DNA of 64,000 nucleotides from 62-47 sp039808365 (GCA_039808365.1 JBDHSX010000001.1:66490-130489); one strand, 5' to 3'. Counted from the first letter of the stretch, positions 34,320-44,115 are shown. The notes: a model not told the origin generated them from the letters alone. A program made the numbers and translations.

Positions 34320-35186
34320 ATGATTCAACTGAAAGACGTGAGCTATGTCCGCCTTGGCTCGCCCGATCTTGAATCGGCGGAGACGTTCGCGACGAGTTGC
34401 CTGGGACTCGAGATCGCGGAACGCGGGAAAAAGACGCTATATCTGCGTTCCGACGATCGCGCTCATACGCTGTGCTACTCCGAGGGCGACCCGAGCCAGC
34501 AGACCGTCGGTTTCGAGATCGAGGACGAGGACGACCTTCAGAAGGCGGCCGCGACGCTGGAGGCGCTCGACCATCCGGTCCATGTCGGGTCGGCGGACGA
34601 AGCCGAGCAGCGCAAGGTCAAGGCTTTCATCGGATTTCGCGACCCGACCGGCAATCATATCGAACTCGTGGTGAGGCCCGAGCGGCGCGGCCGGCGTTAT
34701 TTCGCGACGCGCGACGCCGGGATCACCGGCTTCAGCCATATCGGGCTGAACTCGACCGATCCGGTGCGCGACGAGCGGTTCTGGACCCAGGTCTGCAACG
34801 CCCGCGTCAGCGACCGGATCGGCGACATTCCCCTGATGCGCGTCAATGCGATCCATCACACCATCGCGCTGGTTCGCGCGCCGGCCGCTGGCATCCAGCA
34901 CATCAATCATCAGGTTGAGAGCAACGACGACGTGCTGCGCTCCTATTACTTCCTCAACGAGAAGCGCGTGCCGATTGTGTTCGGTCCCGGCCGGCATCCC
35001 ACCTCCGGAGCCCGGTTCCTCTACTTCAAGGGACCGGACGATATGATCTTCGAGTATTCGGTCGGCGTCGACGAGATCGAGGATGAGGCGACGCATCGGC
35101 CGCGACAATTCGGTTTCGAGCCTTCCAGCTTCTGCATGTGGGGCGCGCGACCAGCCGGCATGACGTTGCCGGACGGCAATTCGTGA
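34320..35186 (+). CDS. type I extradiol ring-cleavage dioxygenase
   Basis: A 288-aa BphC-type enzyme that cleaves a catechol next to its hydroxyl groups (meta cleavage). Two VOC domains are visible, and the C-terminal domain holds the intact triad His140 (GFSHIGLNSTD), His194 (AGIQHINHQVE) and Glu245 (MIFEYSVG), plus the second-shell His180. ATG 34320 has AAGGAG. It follows the ligand-less paralogue by 39 bp. The substrate is presumably the catechol from the ring-hydroxylating dioxygenase and diol dehydrogenase; a carboxylated catechol would fit the adjacent decarboxylase-like gene. Confidence 0.92.
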   Translation: MIQLKDVSYVRLGSPDLESAETFATSCLGLEIAERGKKTLYLRSDDRAHTLCYSEGDPSQQTVGFEIEDEDDLQKAAATLEALDHPVHVGSADEAEQRKVKAFIGFRDPTGNHIELVVRPERRGRRYFATRDAGITGFSHIGLNSTDPVRDERFWTQVCNARVSDRIGDIPLMRVNAIHHTIALVRAPAAGIQHINHQVESNDDVLRSYYFLNEKRVPIVFGPGRHPTSGARFLYFKGPDDMIFEYSVGVDEIEDEATHRPRQFGFEPSSFCMWGARPAGMTLPDGNS

Positions 35187-35230
35187 ATTCGCCGCGATCC
35201 GCGGCCTGTAAATCAGAGCAAGGTTGAGAG

Positions 35231-36010
35231 ATGGATTTCGGACTGAAGGGCCGCAAGGCCATTGTTTGCGCGGCCAGCATGGGGTTGGGCAAGGCGTCGG
35301 CCATGGCGCTTGGCCAGGAAGGCGTCGAGTTGGTCATCGTCGCGCGACGGCGCGAGGTTCTTGCGGAGGCGGCCGATGACATCGCGGCGCGGACCGGCGC
35401 GCGCCCGATCACGGTCGTGGCGGACGTGACGACGCCGGAAGGGCGCGCGGCCATTCTCGCGGCCTGTCCCGATCCGGATATCCTGATCAACAACGCCGGC
35501 GGCCCGCCCGCCGGCGATTTCCGAAATTTCGGGCGCGATGACTGGATCAAGGCGCTGGACGCCAACATGATCGCGCCGATCGAACTGATCAAGGCCACGG
35601 TCGACGGCATGATGGCGCGCGGCTTCGGGCGCATCGTCAACGTCACTTCCCACGCCGTCAAGGCGCCGGTCGCGATGCTGGCGCTGTCCAACGGCGCCCG
35701 CACCGGATTGACCGGTTTTGTCGCGGGATTGGCGCGCACCACGGCGGCGCGCAACGTCACCATCAACAACATCCTGCCGGGCACATTCGACACCGACCGG
35801 CTGAAGTCCAATCTGGCGGCGCTGGCGAAGACGACCGCGCGGGACGTCGCGGCGGTCACCGACGAAATTCGCGACGCGAATCCGACCAGGCGTTTCGGTC
35901 ACCCGGATGAATTCGGCGCGGTCTGTGCGTTTCTATGCTCGGTCCAGGCCGGCTACGTCACCGGCCAGAACATTCTGGTCGATGGCGGCGCATATCCCGG
36001 AACGTTCTGA
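35231..36010 (+). CDS. SDR-family protein with altered catalytic motif
   Basis: A 259-aa short-chain dehydrogenase fold. The cofactor motif is altered (CAASMGLGKA in place of TGxxxGxG) and the active-site YxxxK is replaced by SNGAR (in MLALSNGARTGL); INNAGGP and the Ser in NVTSHAV remain. This matches a known SDR subgroup that lacks the perfect NAD-binding motif and tetrad (BKR-like SDR). It may still reduce a keto group by a different mechanism. It lies 44 bp after the extradiol gene, with a GGTTGAGAG site, and probably belongs to the operon. Confidence 0.85.
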   Translation: MDFGLKGRKAIVCAASMGLGKASAMALGQEGVELVIVARRREVLAEAADDIAARTGARPITVVADVTTPEGRAAILAACPDPDILINNAGGPPAGDFRNFGRDDWIKALDANMIAPIELIKATVDGMMARGFGRIVNVTSHAVKAPVAMLALSNGARTGLTGFVAGLARTTAARNVTINNILPGTFDTDRLKSNLAALAKTTARDVAAVTDEIRDANPTRRFGHPDEFGAVCAFLCSVQAGYVTGQNILVDGGAYPGTF

Positions 36011-36236
36011 TCCTCCGAGTCTCACCCGGACTGGTGCATGCAGGATCAGACAACCTCATGCGCTCCTGATGTGGACGATCACCTTGTGTCATTCGCCGCT
36101 GCTGCCGAACATGCAGCCGGAAGAAACGACGCTGACGATGATTCAACGAATAGCAACCGCTATGGCCGATCTGGATGCGCTATAGTCTTCCGGAACAAGG
36201 GCTATCACGCGGGTCGTTGAGATCGGAAAGGTTGCC

Positions 36237-37007
36237 ATGCAGGAAGTCATGTCCCTGGAGGGGAAAACGATTGTTGTCACCGGCGCGGCCCAGGGCATCG
36301 GGCAGGCCGTGGCGAACCTGGCGATTGCTTTGGGAGGACGGGTGATCGCGATCGACCTCAACGGAGACAAGCTGCATGCATTCGCGGCGACGACGAACGG
36401 CCGGGTGGTGCCTTTTGTCGGCAACGTGGCGGATCCGGATTTCGCGGAGGCCACCGTCCGCCACGTCACGACCAGCATCGGCGTCATCGACGGCCTCGTC
36501 AATAATGCCGGCATCACGCGACCGGCGATGATTGAAAAGATGACCTTGCAGCAATGGAGCGAGGTCATCTCGGTGCATCTGACCGGTGCGTTTCTATGGA
36601 CCCAGGCTGTCGGCCGCGTCATGCTCGCTCAGGGGAAGGCGGGGCGCGCGAGTCCGGGCTCGATCGTCAACGTTTCGTCCGATGCCGGACGGGCCGGCTC
36701 CATCGGTCAGATCAACTATGCCGCGGCCAAAAGCGGTTTGCTGGGGATGACGATGTCAACCGCGAAGGAATGGTCGAAGTTCGGCGTTCGGGCCAACTCG
36801 GTCTGCTTCGGCGTTGTCGAAACCCCGATGACCGAAACCATCCGGGGCGACAAGTTTCGCGATGGCGTGCTGGCGCGGATCCCGATGGGGCGGTGGGCCA
36901 CACCGGACGAAGTGGCCAAGCCGGTCTGTTTCCTGCTGTCCGATGCCGCCTCTTACATCACGGGCCAACACATCGCCGTCGACGGCGGGTATCATATATC
37001 AGTCTGA
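36237..37007 (+). CDS. SDR-family oxidoreductase
   Basis: A 256-aa classical SDR with TGAAQGIG cofactor motif, NNAGIT, catalytic Ser in NVSSDAG and YAAAK. It is similar to FabG-type and diol dehydrogenases. The start at 36237 has GAAAGG upstream. A 226-bp gap separates it from the preceding SDR, so it may have its own promoter. No specific substrate can be given; its place at the end of the aromatic island suggests oxidation of an alcohol or diol intermediate. Confidence 0.87.
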   Translation: MQEVMSLEGKTIVVTGAAQGIGQAVANLAIALGGRVIAIDLNGDKLHAFAATTNGRVVPFVGNVADPDFAEATVRHVTTSIGVIDGLVNNAGITRPAMIEKMTLQQWSEVISVHLTGAFLWTQAVGRVMLAQGKAGRASPGSIVNVSSDAGRAGSIGQINYAAAKSGLLGMTMSTAKEWSKFGVRANSVCFGVVETPMTETIRGDKFRDGVLARIPMGRWATPDEVAKPVCFLLSDAASYITGQHIAVDGGYHISV

Positions 37008-37078
37008 CGGCTGAGGGTCCCTTCGTCGGCCCCGCTCAAGCATTCGCGCTCCGAATGATGCCATCGCGGCGGCATTCA

Positions 37079-37093
37079 CACGGCTCGGCCGTG
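37079..37093. terminator. small hairpin between convergent SDR and molybdoenzyme genes
   Basis: CACGGC-TCG-GCCGTG, a 6-bp stem followed by CCTTGTCTTT. It lies in the 145-bp convergent gap. A weak terminator candidate. Confidence 0.35.
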
Positions 37094-37152
37094 CCTTGTC
37101 TTTGAGCCCCGGAATGCGCCCGCTCCCTGCCGGTTTCCAAAACAATCCGGAC

Positions 37153-39465
37153 TTACAAGGACTGTGGCGGGTCATACGCCTTGATTGGCGGCAGGTTGCC
37201 GTTGAAGCGCTCGACCTGCACCGTTGTCAACTGCCCCGTGCAGCCTTGCGCGAGCGCCGATGTGCCGACATCGCGCGTCAGCACGTTCGGATTGCCGTGT
37301 ACGCAGAGCGGGAGGTCGTCTTCAGGATCGTCCGGATCATACCAGGCGCCGGTCGGCAATTGGACAACGCCGGGCCGAATTCCGTCAGTCAGCCGCACGG
37401 CTGCGAGACACGCGCCACGCGAATTGAAAAGACGGATGATGTCGCCGTCCGATATGCCGCGCGCCTTGGCGTCGCTCGGATGCATGTGCGCGATCTCGCG
37501 GCCGCGATGCTTTTCTTCGGCGCTGTGCCCGCCAAAATCCAACTGGCTGTGCAGCCGGGTGGATGGCTGATTGGCGATGAGCCGCAAAGGGGTCGTCGCG
37601 TTCGGCGCGTCGCTGGGGTTCAGCCATGCGGGATGACCGGGGCAGTCCACTTCCTTGTAGCTGTCGATCGTTTCGGAGAAGATCTCGATCCTGCCGCTCG
37701 GCGTGGAAAGCGGCGCCGCGTCCGGATCGTTTCGGAATGCGCGCAGCAGGCCGCCATCATCGGGCTCTTGCGGCAGATCGAAGCCATTGCCTTGCCAAAA
37801 CTCGTCAAAACTCGGCGCGGACAGCCCCTGTTGAATTAATCCAAGGCGTGTCGGTTCATAGAGGTGCTCAAGCCACTGCCGCACATTTCGCCCTTCGGTG
37901 AAGGCCTCGTTGGCATCAAGCCGCTTGGCGAGGTCGGCGAAGATAGCGTAATCGTCGCGCGCTTCCCCGAACGGCGCGGCGACCGGATGCATGGGAACGA
38001 GCAGCGGATCGTTGGCGCAGGCGCCGATGTCCATGCGCTCAAGGGTCATGGTCGCGGGCAAAACGATGTCGGCGTGGCGTGCCGTCGCGGTCCAGGCCAG
38101 TTCGTGAACAACAAGCGTGTCAAGCCGCGCAAAGGCGCGGCGCAGCCTGTTGAGGTCCTGGTGATGGTGGAACGGATTGCCGCCGGCCCAATAGACCAGC
38201 TTGATGTGCGGATAGGTTCGCGTTTCGCCGTTATATCTGTACCGGCCGCCCGGATTCAGCAGCATGTCCGCGATGCGCGCAACCGGAATGAAATCGCGGA
38301 TGCCGTTGTCTCCCTGCGGCAGCGTCGGGATCGGCACGGCATTCTGCCGGCGGCCGTAATAGGCGATCGCGCCGAGCGAATAGGCGTAGCCGCCGCCGGG
38401 AAGCCCGATCTGGCCGAGCGCGGCCGCCAGCACCGCCCCCATCCAGATCGGCTGTTCGCCATGTTCGGCGCGTTGCAGCGAGTGCGAAACCACGATAAGC
38501 GCGCGCCGGCCATGCAGGCGATGCGCCAATGCGCGGATGACGCCGGCTGAAACGCCCGTGATCGACATCGCCCAATCGGCGTTTTTGGGCTGACCGTCGG
38601 TCCGGCCGAGCAAATATTGCTCGAAGCGCGCCCAACCGACCGTGTAGCGGTCGAGAAAGGCGCGGTCATGCAAGCCTTCCGCGACCAGCGTGTGGACAAG
38701 CGCCAGCATCAGCGCCGTGTCGGTCCCCGGAATGCAACTGATCCATTCGGCGCGCGCTTCGTCGGGGAGGTCGACGCGCAGCGGGCTCACCAGCACAAAT
38801 TCGCAGCCCCGTTGCGCGGCGCGCGCCATGGCGCCGCGCTCGACATGTCGGCTGACGCCGCCTCCCGCGACCCGGCTGTTTTTCAACGCCATGCCGCCGA
38901 ATGCGACGACAATTTCCGTGTCCTGCTCGATCTGCTCCCAGGTGACGTTGCGCTTGGTGAGATCCGTATAATCGCCGAGGACATGCGGGACGACCACAGC
39001 CGCGGCGCCTTCGCTGTAGGTGTTGACCGACCTCACATAGCCGCCGAGCGCCGTATTGAGAAAGCGATGGATCTGGCTCTGCGCATGATGGAAACGCCCG
39101 GCGCTGGACCAGCCGTAGGATCCGCCGAAAACGCCGGCGGGCCCAAAGCTGTCACGCACGCGCGCCAATTCGCCGCCCAACACGTCGATCGCTTCGTTCC
39201 ATGACAGTTCTACGAAATCATCGCGACCACGGCGTTCATCCGGCCCCGGTCCGTGGTCGAGCCAGCCGCGCCGAACCATCGGACGCGCGATCCGCGCGTG
39301 GTGCCGCAGCGCATCGGGAAAGTTTTCGATGAGACGGTTCGGATCGGGATCGCCGGGATGGGGGCGCACTTCAAGGCGGCCGTCCTTCATGCGGGCGGCG
39401 AATACGCCCCAATGCGATGAGTGCGGACGGAATGGAATTTCTGGGCTGGCGCCTGATTCGGACAT
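37153..39465 (-). CDS. molybdopterin-dependent S/N-oxide reductase, BisC/TorA type
   Basis: A 770-aa molybdenum enzyme of the DMSO reductase family. It starts directly with the catalytic domain and has no Cys motif for an N-terminal iron-sulphur cluster. GGSYGWSSAGRFHHAQSQ contains the region of the Ser that ligands Mo in BisC, TorA and DorA. The C-terminal molybdopterin-binding domain includes LIANQPSTRLHSQLDFGG, then HPSDAKARGISDGDIIRLF. No Tat signal is visible after ATG 39465, so a cytoplasmic enzyme such as biotin-sulfoxide reductase is favoured. An in-frame GTG at 39486 is less likely. No cytochrome subunit or chaperone gene is adjacent. Confidence 0.9.
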   Translation of the reverse strand: MSESGASPEIPFRPHSSHWGVFAARMKDGRLEVRPHPGDPDPNRLIENFPDALRHHARIARPMVRRGWLDHGPGPDERRGRDDFVELSWNEAIDVLGGELARVRDSFGPAGVFGGSYGWSSAGRFHHAQSQIHRFLNTALGGYVRSVNTYSEGAAAVVVPHVLGDYTDLTKRNVTWEQIEQDTEIVVAFGGMALKNSRVAGGGVSRHVERGAMARAAQRGCEFVLVSPLRVDLPDEARAEWISCIPGTDTALMLALVHTLVAEGLHDRAFLDRYTVGWARFEQYLLGRTDGQPKNADWAMSITGVSAGVIRALAHRLHGRRALIVVSHSLQRAEHGEQPIWMGAVLAAALGQIGLPGGGYAYSLGAIAYYGRRQNAVPIPTLPQGDNGIRDFIPVARIADMLLNPGGRYRYNGETRTYPHIKLVYWAGGNPFHHHQDLNRLRRAFARLDTLVVHELAWTATARHADIVLPATMTLERMDIGACANDPLLVPMHPVAAPFGEARDDYAIFADLAKRLDANEAFTEGRNVRQWLEHLYEPTRLGLIQQGLSAPSFDEFWQGNGFDLPQEPDDGGLLRAFRNDPDAAPLSTPSGRIEIFSETIDSYKEVDCPGHPAWLNPSDAPNATTPLRLIANQPSTRLHSQLDFGGHSAEEKHRGREIAHMHPSDAKARGISDGDIIRLFNSRGACLAAVRLTDGIRPGVVQLPTGAWYDPDDPEDDLPLCVHGNPNVLTRDVGTSALAQGCTGQLTTVQVERFNGNLPPIKAYDPPQSL

Positions 39466-39684
39466 GCTCGGTTCTTTCTCTGCCACGCGACCCCTGTCGC
39501 GCGTGCGTGCAAACTCAAGTGGGTTCGAGCCGCCCGCTCCTCCTCTGGAGAAAGTCGGAGTCCCTCTGCCACCTCGGGGCCGCTTTAAACGATCCCAGCC
39601 ATGAGACTTTCTGTAAAGAGACCGTTCGTTGTCGACATGTCGTCGATGCGGCTGATCGCGGCGGCCATGCCGCTCGCCGTCGGT

Positions 39685-42600
39685 TCACCATTCGAAGCGC
39701 GTGCCGATGCCGAGCGACGTCGAGCCCTTGGCGTCGATGTCGGATTCGACGCGAATGTGGCGCGTCACGTCGACATTGGCCGAAACGCCGGATTCGCTGG
39801 GAGTAGCGCCAGTGCGGACGCCGACGCTCAGCCGATCGCCAATCGCGCGCGACGCGCCCACCGTCGGGCCGCCCGCGCCCATGCCGACATCGAGGCTGTC
39901 GACGCCGAGCGAACGCCGCATCCGGTCGAGCGCGCCGTCGCCGCCGCCGGCGAATTGCGCCGCGACCTGCGCGAGTTGGAGGGCCTGCGCCGTGGTCAGG
40001 TTGCCGGCCGGCTTCTGGAACAGGACGCGGGCCAGGATTTCGTCCTGCGGCAGCTCCGGCCGCGACGTGAAAGCGAACACCGGCTCGGCCGCAGGCCCCG
40101 AAATTCCGATCTGCGCGGTGATGTCGGAGGCCTGGATTTCGGCCGCGAAATCGAGTTCGGGCGCGAGGTCGCCGTTGAAGGAGAGATTGCCCTTGGTGAA
40201 GTTCAGCGTCTTTCCGAGCACGGCCACCTTGCCGCGGAACAGCGCGAAGGCGCCCTTCGGCACCGGATTGTTGGTGGTGCCGCCGACGTGAAGGGTGCCG
40301 CCGAGTTCGGCGTCGACGCCGCGGCCGTGAATGAAAACATGGTTCGGGGCCGACACGGTGACATCCAGCGCGGCGTTGAACAGCGCTTCGCGGCTCTTGC
40401 CCTTGGCGGCCTTGGCCGCGGCCTCCGCCGCCTTGCGCTCGGCCGCGATCCGGTCGGCCGCCTGGCCGGTGGCATTGACGTGATCAATGCCGTCGATCGG
40501 CTTCAGCGTCGCCGGCAGTCGCTCCGGAATATCGACGCTGACATGGGTCAGATCGACCCGGCCGCCGATCTTCGGATCGCGCGCCAGCGCGCCGGTGACG
40601 TTGATGTTCAGATTGGCGGTCGCGGTGGCAAGCGGGCTTTTCGCCAGCAGCGCCTGCTGTCCCCGGATCGAGACCTTGCCGGGGAAGCCGGCGTCGGGCG
40701 CGATCCGCACCTCGCCGGAGCCGGACAGCGTGCCGCCGCCGGGCGTCGTCGCGCTCAGGCGCTCGACGACGATGCGCTCGCCCTGCGCCGTGATTTTCGC
40801 CTCGATGGCGTCGAGCCGCGTCCCCACCTGACTGTCGCGGAAGCTGCCGCCGTTCATCGTCATGGTGCCGCCGACCTGAGGCTTGGCGCGGGTGCCGCTG
40901 ACGCGCGCGTCGAGCTGCACGATCCCGGACACGCTGCGGCCGGAAGTGGACAGCATGGCGTTGGCGACGCCTGCGTCGAGCCGGCCCTTCGCGGTCAGCG
41001 CGATGGTCGCGGCGGCGTCGAGCGGCACCGTGCCGCTGGCGGTGACGCTGCCCGCCTTGCCCGCCGTGGCGGTGGCGTCGAGCTTCGCGTGGGTTTTCTC
41101 AAGGCTGCCGTTGAGCGCGATGTCGATGGCCGGCACGCCGGCGCTTTTGGTTTGCGGCGCGGTGAATTGCTTGACGGTGAACTTGTATTGGCCGGTCGGC
41201 GCGCTCAAAGCGCCGCCGATCACCGCCGACGCATCGAGCGTGCCGCCGAGGCCGAGACCCGGCACCGCGACATCGGCTTCCGCGAGCGGGATCGCACTGG
41301 CCACGGCCTTGAGGTCGAGTTGCTGGCCCACCTTGCCGTCGAGGGTGAGTCGGCCGCGGCCGATTCCGATCGCCAGATGCTGGATCAGCACCGAGCCATC
41401 GTCGAGGGTGAAGCTCGCCGGCTTTTGCAGCGCGATCGTTCTCGCCCCGCGCTTGGCGGTGAAGCGGTTGAGATCGAAGCGGATGCGCTCCTTCGGCGTC
41501 AGCACGCCGGCGGCGTCGAGGTTGAAGCCCGCCGCCGTGGCGGTGAGGCCGATCGTGCTGGCGTCGGCGGTGCCCTTCGCGCTCAGGGCGGCCTTGGCGA
41601 TGGCCTGGCCGCCAACGTCCGCGCCATGGACCTCGGCATGGGCGTTAAGCACCGGATGACTGTAGAGATCGTCGCCCTCGGCGCGCAGATTGAAATCGCG
41701 GATCGCAGCGCCCGGCGCGCGAACGCCGGCGCCCTTGCCGGCGAGGCGGACCGACTGCCGGCTGCCATCGTCGGCCAGCGTGAGATCGAGCGTGGCGCTG
41801 CCCGCCAGATCCGTGAGCGCCAGCGGCGCGATATCCGCCAGCGACCCGGCGTTGAAGCGAAGCTGTCCGCGCGCGAGGTTTTGCCCGTCGATCCGGCCGT
41901 CGCCTTTCAGCGTCACCGAGCCGATGGCGATGTCGAGGGTTTTTGCCACCCATCCGGCGAAGGCGGCTGTCTGTGCGCCGTCCGTGACAGGCATGCGGCT
42001 GGCCTGAATGACGCCGCGCGCGGGCTTGCCGTCGATGCTGCCGTCGAGACGGACATCGATGGCGCAAGGCCCGTTGATGTCGGCGATGGTCGCCTCAAGC
42101 CCGAGATGCGGAATCGCGCGTTTCATCGCCGTGGCGCGATCCAGCGCCGCCGTCAGCGCCAGTCCGGGATGCGCGAGGCCGCCGGTCAGCCGGGCATCGA
42201 GCGCCGCCGTGCCCGACAGCCGCGCGTCGGCCGCCGCGAGATCGGCAAGCTCGATCCGCGCCGCGAGGTCGCTGGTCTCGCGGCTCACGCCGCCCTTGGC
42301 GCGAAGCCGGACATGAGCGCCGTCGAGCGAGGCATCGCGGAGGGTGTAGGTATTCTTGCCGTCGGACGACACATCGGCGGCGAGGGTGACGCGCGGGCCG
42401 GCGAGGCCGTCCAGCACCGCAAGGCCGGTGGCGAGACGATCGGCGGCCCCCGACAGTTTGGCGTCGATGCGGCCGCGCCGCGGGTCGCCGTCGAGATCGA
42501 GGTTGAGCTTCACCGTGCCCGCGAGTTTCAACCCTGCAACGCCACCGAACCGGGCGAGATCGGGCACGGTGGCGGTGGCGCGGCCGGACACGCGGTCGGG

Positions 42601-44115
42601 GCCGGCCTCGCCGCTATAACTGGCCTGAGCCGTGGCGGTGCCGATGTCGAGCCGCTCGATCTTGGTCTTGCCGCCCAGATCGGTGCGGCCTTTCAGCGCC
42701 AGCGAGGCGCGGTCGCCGATCGCGGCGGCGAGCGCCGCATCGCGCGGCGCGATGCCGGAGGCGCGCAGGCTGGCGTCGATCGCGACGGTCGCGGTGCGGT
42801 CGGTCAGTTCAGCGCTGGGAACGATGGCGATCGATGCGTCGAGCGCGCCGAGATCGCCGTCGGGGAGGCGGGCGTCGGCCACCGCGAGCTTGGCGGAAAC
42901 CGTGGGCGCTTTCACCGGGCCGTGGACGCGGCCGTCGAAGACGAGGCTGCCGATCGAGCCCTGATCGGTCTTGGTGATGTCGCCGTTGCTCGGCAGCGCG
43001 CGGATGCTGGCTGAGAAATCCATCATCTTGTCGGCGCCAAGCGCGCCCTTGACGTCGAGCCGGGCGAGGCGGCTGGTGAGCGTCAGCCCGTCCATCGTCA
43101 CGCTGCCGTCGTCGCCGATGCGGGTGGCGCTGTCGAGCCTTGTTTCGCCCGCGAAGATCGCGGCGGCGAGCGGCGGCAGCCACGGCCCGAGATGGCCGGA
43201 GACGCGGCTCGCCAGCACGCGGCCGCTACCGTTGCGGTCGAGCGTGATCGCGCCGGCGGCGTCGATGCCGGGGCCGGCCTCGAAGTTCAGCGCGCCGCGA
43301 AAATTGTCGAGCGTGCCCTTGCCGCGCAGCGCGAAGGCGACGGCCGGCTCGCCGGGCAGCCGGGCGAGCCTGGACAAGAGGCCATGGGACGGCTCGTCGA
43401 GCGAAACGTCGAGGGTGAGGGCGTTGCCCTGCGGCACATAGGCGAGCGCCGCCTTGAAGCGGCCCGGCGAATCCGTGCGGGTCGCGTCGAGATTGAAGAC
43501 CAGCCCTTCGGCGGGTGAGCCCAGTTCGGTGTTGCCGGTCGCCGCGATGGTGACGGCCTCGCCGAGGATCGGCTCGCCGAGCGCCAGCGCGTGCAGGTCG
43601 AACGCCTTCACCTGCACCTTCACCGGAAGCTCGGGCAGGAGCGACTGGCTGGATTCCGACGCGGGGGGCGCCGGTGTCGGGGCGGTGGACGAAGCGGTTT
43701 CGGACGAAGTGGTTTCGGCGGGCTGGCCGGCGTCGGCGGGAGCGGGGTCGGCGGGCTGCGGCTTGCGGCGGATTTCCAGCGTGCCGATTTCGAGGCGGTC
43801 GACCTCCAGCCGCCCCATCAACAACGCGGTGCGCCGCCACACCAGGCGGGCGCGATCGAGCTTCAGCCAGGCGCCGTCCTTGTCGGAGATGACGACGTCG
43901 CGGATCGTCGCGTCGGACGACAGCGCGCCGTCGACCGCGCCGATATGAATCCGGGTGGCGGGCGTCGACAGCGTTTTCGAGATCAGGCCGGCGAGCAGGT
44001 CCTGCTGGTTGTCGCCGGCTCCGCCCAGCATGGTGTAGCCGACGACGCCGGCGCTCGCGACGCCGGCGACCGCGATCGCCGTTCCGGCGAGCAGGATGGT
44101 TCGCCGCCGGCCCAT
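39685..44115 (-). CDS. tamB: translocation and assembly module TamB
   Basis: A 1476-aa inner-membrane-anchored AsmA-like protein. An N-terminal helix (ILLAGTAIAVAGVASAGVVG) is followed by a very long periplasmic beta-rich region of degenerate repeats and a C-terminal DUF490/TamB domain (about residues 1100-1476) ending in a short strand with GTRFEW. TamB bridges the periplasm to TamA and helps lipid transport or outer-membrane protein assembly. ATG 44115 overlaps the tamA stop (TGATG). An Ala/Pro/Thr/Ser-rich linker lies near residues 125-155. The complementary strand is open for over 1100 codons, a composition effect. Confidence 0.93.
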   Translation of the reverse strand: MGRRRTILLAGTAIAVAGVASAGVVGYTMLGGAGDNQQDLLAGLISKTLSTPATRIHIGAVDGALSSDATIRDVVISDKDGAWLKLDRARLVWRRTALLMGRLEVDRLEIGTLEIRRKPQPADPAPADAGQPAETTSSETASSTAPTPAPPASESSQSLLPELPVKVQVKAFDLHALALGEPILGEAVTIAATGNTELGSPAEGLVFNLDATRTDSPGRFKAALAYVPQGNALTLDVSLDEPSHGLLSRLARLPGEPAVAFALRGKGTLDNFRGALNFEAGPGIDAAGAITLDRNGSGRVLASRVSGHLGPWLPPLAAAIFAGETRLDSATRIGDDGSVTMDGLTLTSRLARLDVKGALGADKMMDFSASIRALPSNGDITKTDQGSIGSLVFDGRVHGPVKAPTVSAKLAVADARLPDGDLGALDASIAIVPSAELTDRTATVAIDASLRASGIAPRDAALAAAIGDRASLALKGRTDLGGKTKIERLDIGTATAQASYSGEAGPDRVSGRATATVPDLARFGGVAGLKLAGTVKLNLDLDGDPRRGRIDAKLSGAADRLATGLAVLDGLAGPRVTLAADVSSDGKNTYTLRDASLDGAHVRLRAKGGVSRETSDLAARIELADLAAADARLSGTAALDARLTGGLAHPGLALTAALDRATAMKRAIPHLGLEATIADINGPCAIDVRLDGSIDGKPARGVIQASRMPVTDGAQTAAFAGWVAKTLDIAIGSVTLKGDGRIDGQNLARGQLRFNAGSLADIAPLALTDLAGSATLDLTLADDGSRQSVRLAGKGAGVRAPGAAIRDFNLRAEGDDLYSHPVLNAHAEVHGADVGGQAIAKAALSAKGTADASTIGLTATAAGFNLDAAGVLTPKERIRFDLNRFTAKRGARTIALQKPASFTLDDGSVLIQHLAIGIGRGRLTLDGKVGQQLDLKAVASAIPLAEADVAVPGLGLGGTLDASAVIGGALSAPTGQYKFTVKQFTAPQTKSAGVPAIDIALNGSLEKTHAKLDATATAGKAGSVTASGTVPLDAAATIALTAKGRLDAGVANAMLSTSGRSVSGIVQLDARVSGTRAKPQVGGTMTMNGGSFRDSQVGTRLDAIEAKITAQGERIVVERLSATTPGGGTLSGSGEVRIAPDAGFPGKVSIRGQQALLAKSPLATATANLNINVTGALARDPKIGGRVDLTHVSVDIPERLPATLKPIDGIDHVNATGQAADRIAAERKAAEAAAKAAKGKSREALFNAALDVTVSAPNHVFIHGRGVDAELGGTLHVGGTTNNPVPKGAFALFRGKVAVLGKTLNFTKGNLSFNGDLAPELDFAAEIQASDITAQIGISGPAAEPVFAFTSRPELPQDEILARVLFQKPAGNLTTAQALQLAQVAAQFAGGGDGALDRMRRSLGVDSLDVGMGAGGPTVGASRAIGDRLSVGVRTGATPSESGVSANVDVTRHIRVESDIDAKGSTSLGIGTRFEW

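Noticed and set aside
39601..43014. A 1137-codon open frame antisense to tamB
   Set aside because: Its product is Arg/Gly/Ala/Asp-rich with no family pattern, while the opposite strand encodes a clear TamB. High GC with strong third-position bias explains it.
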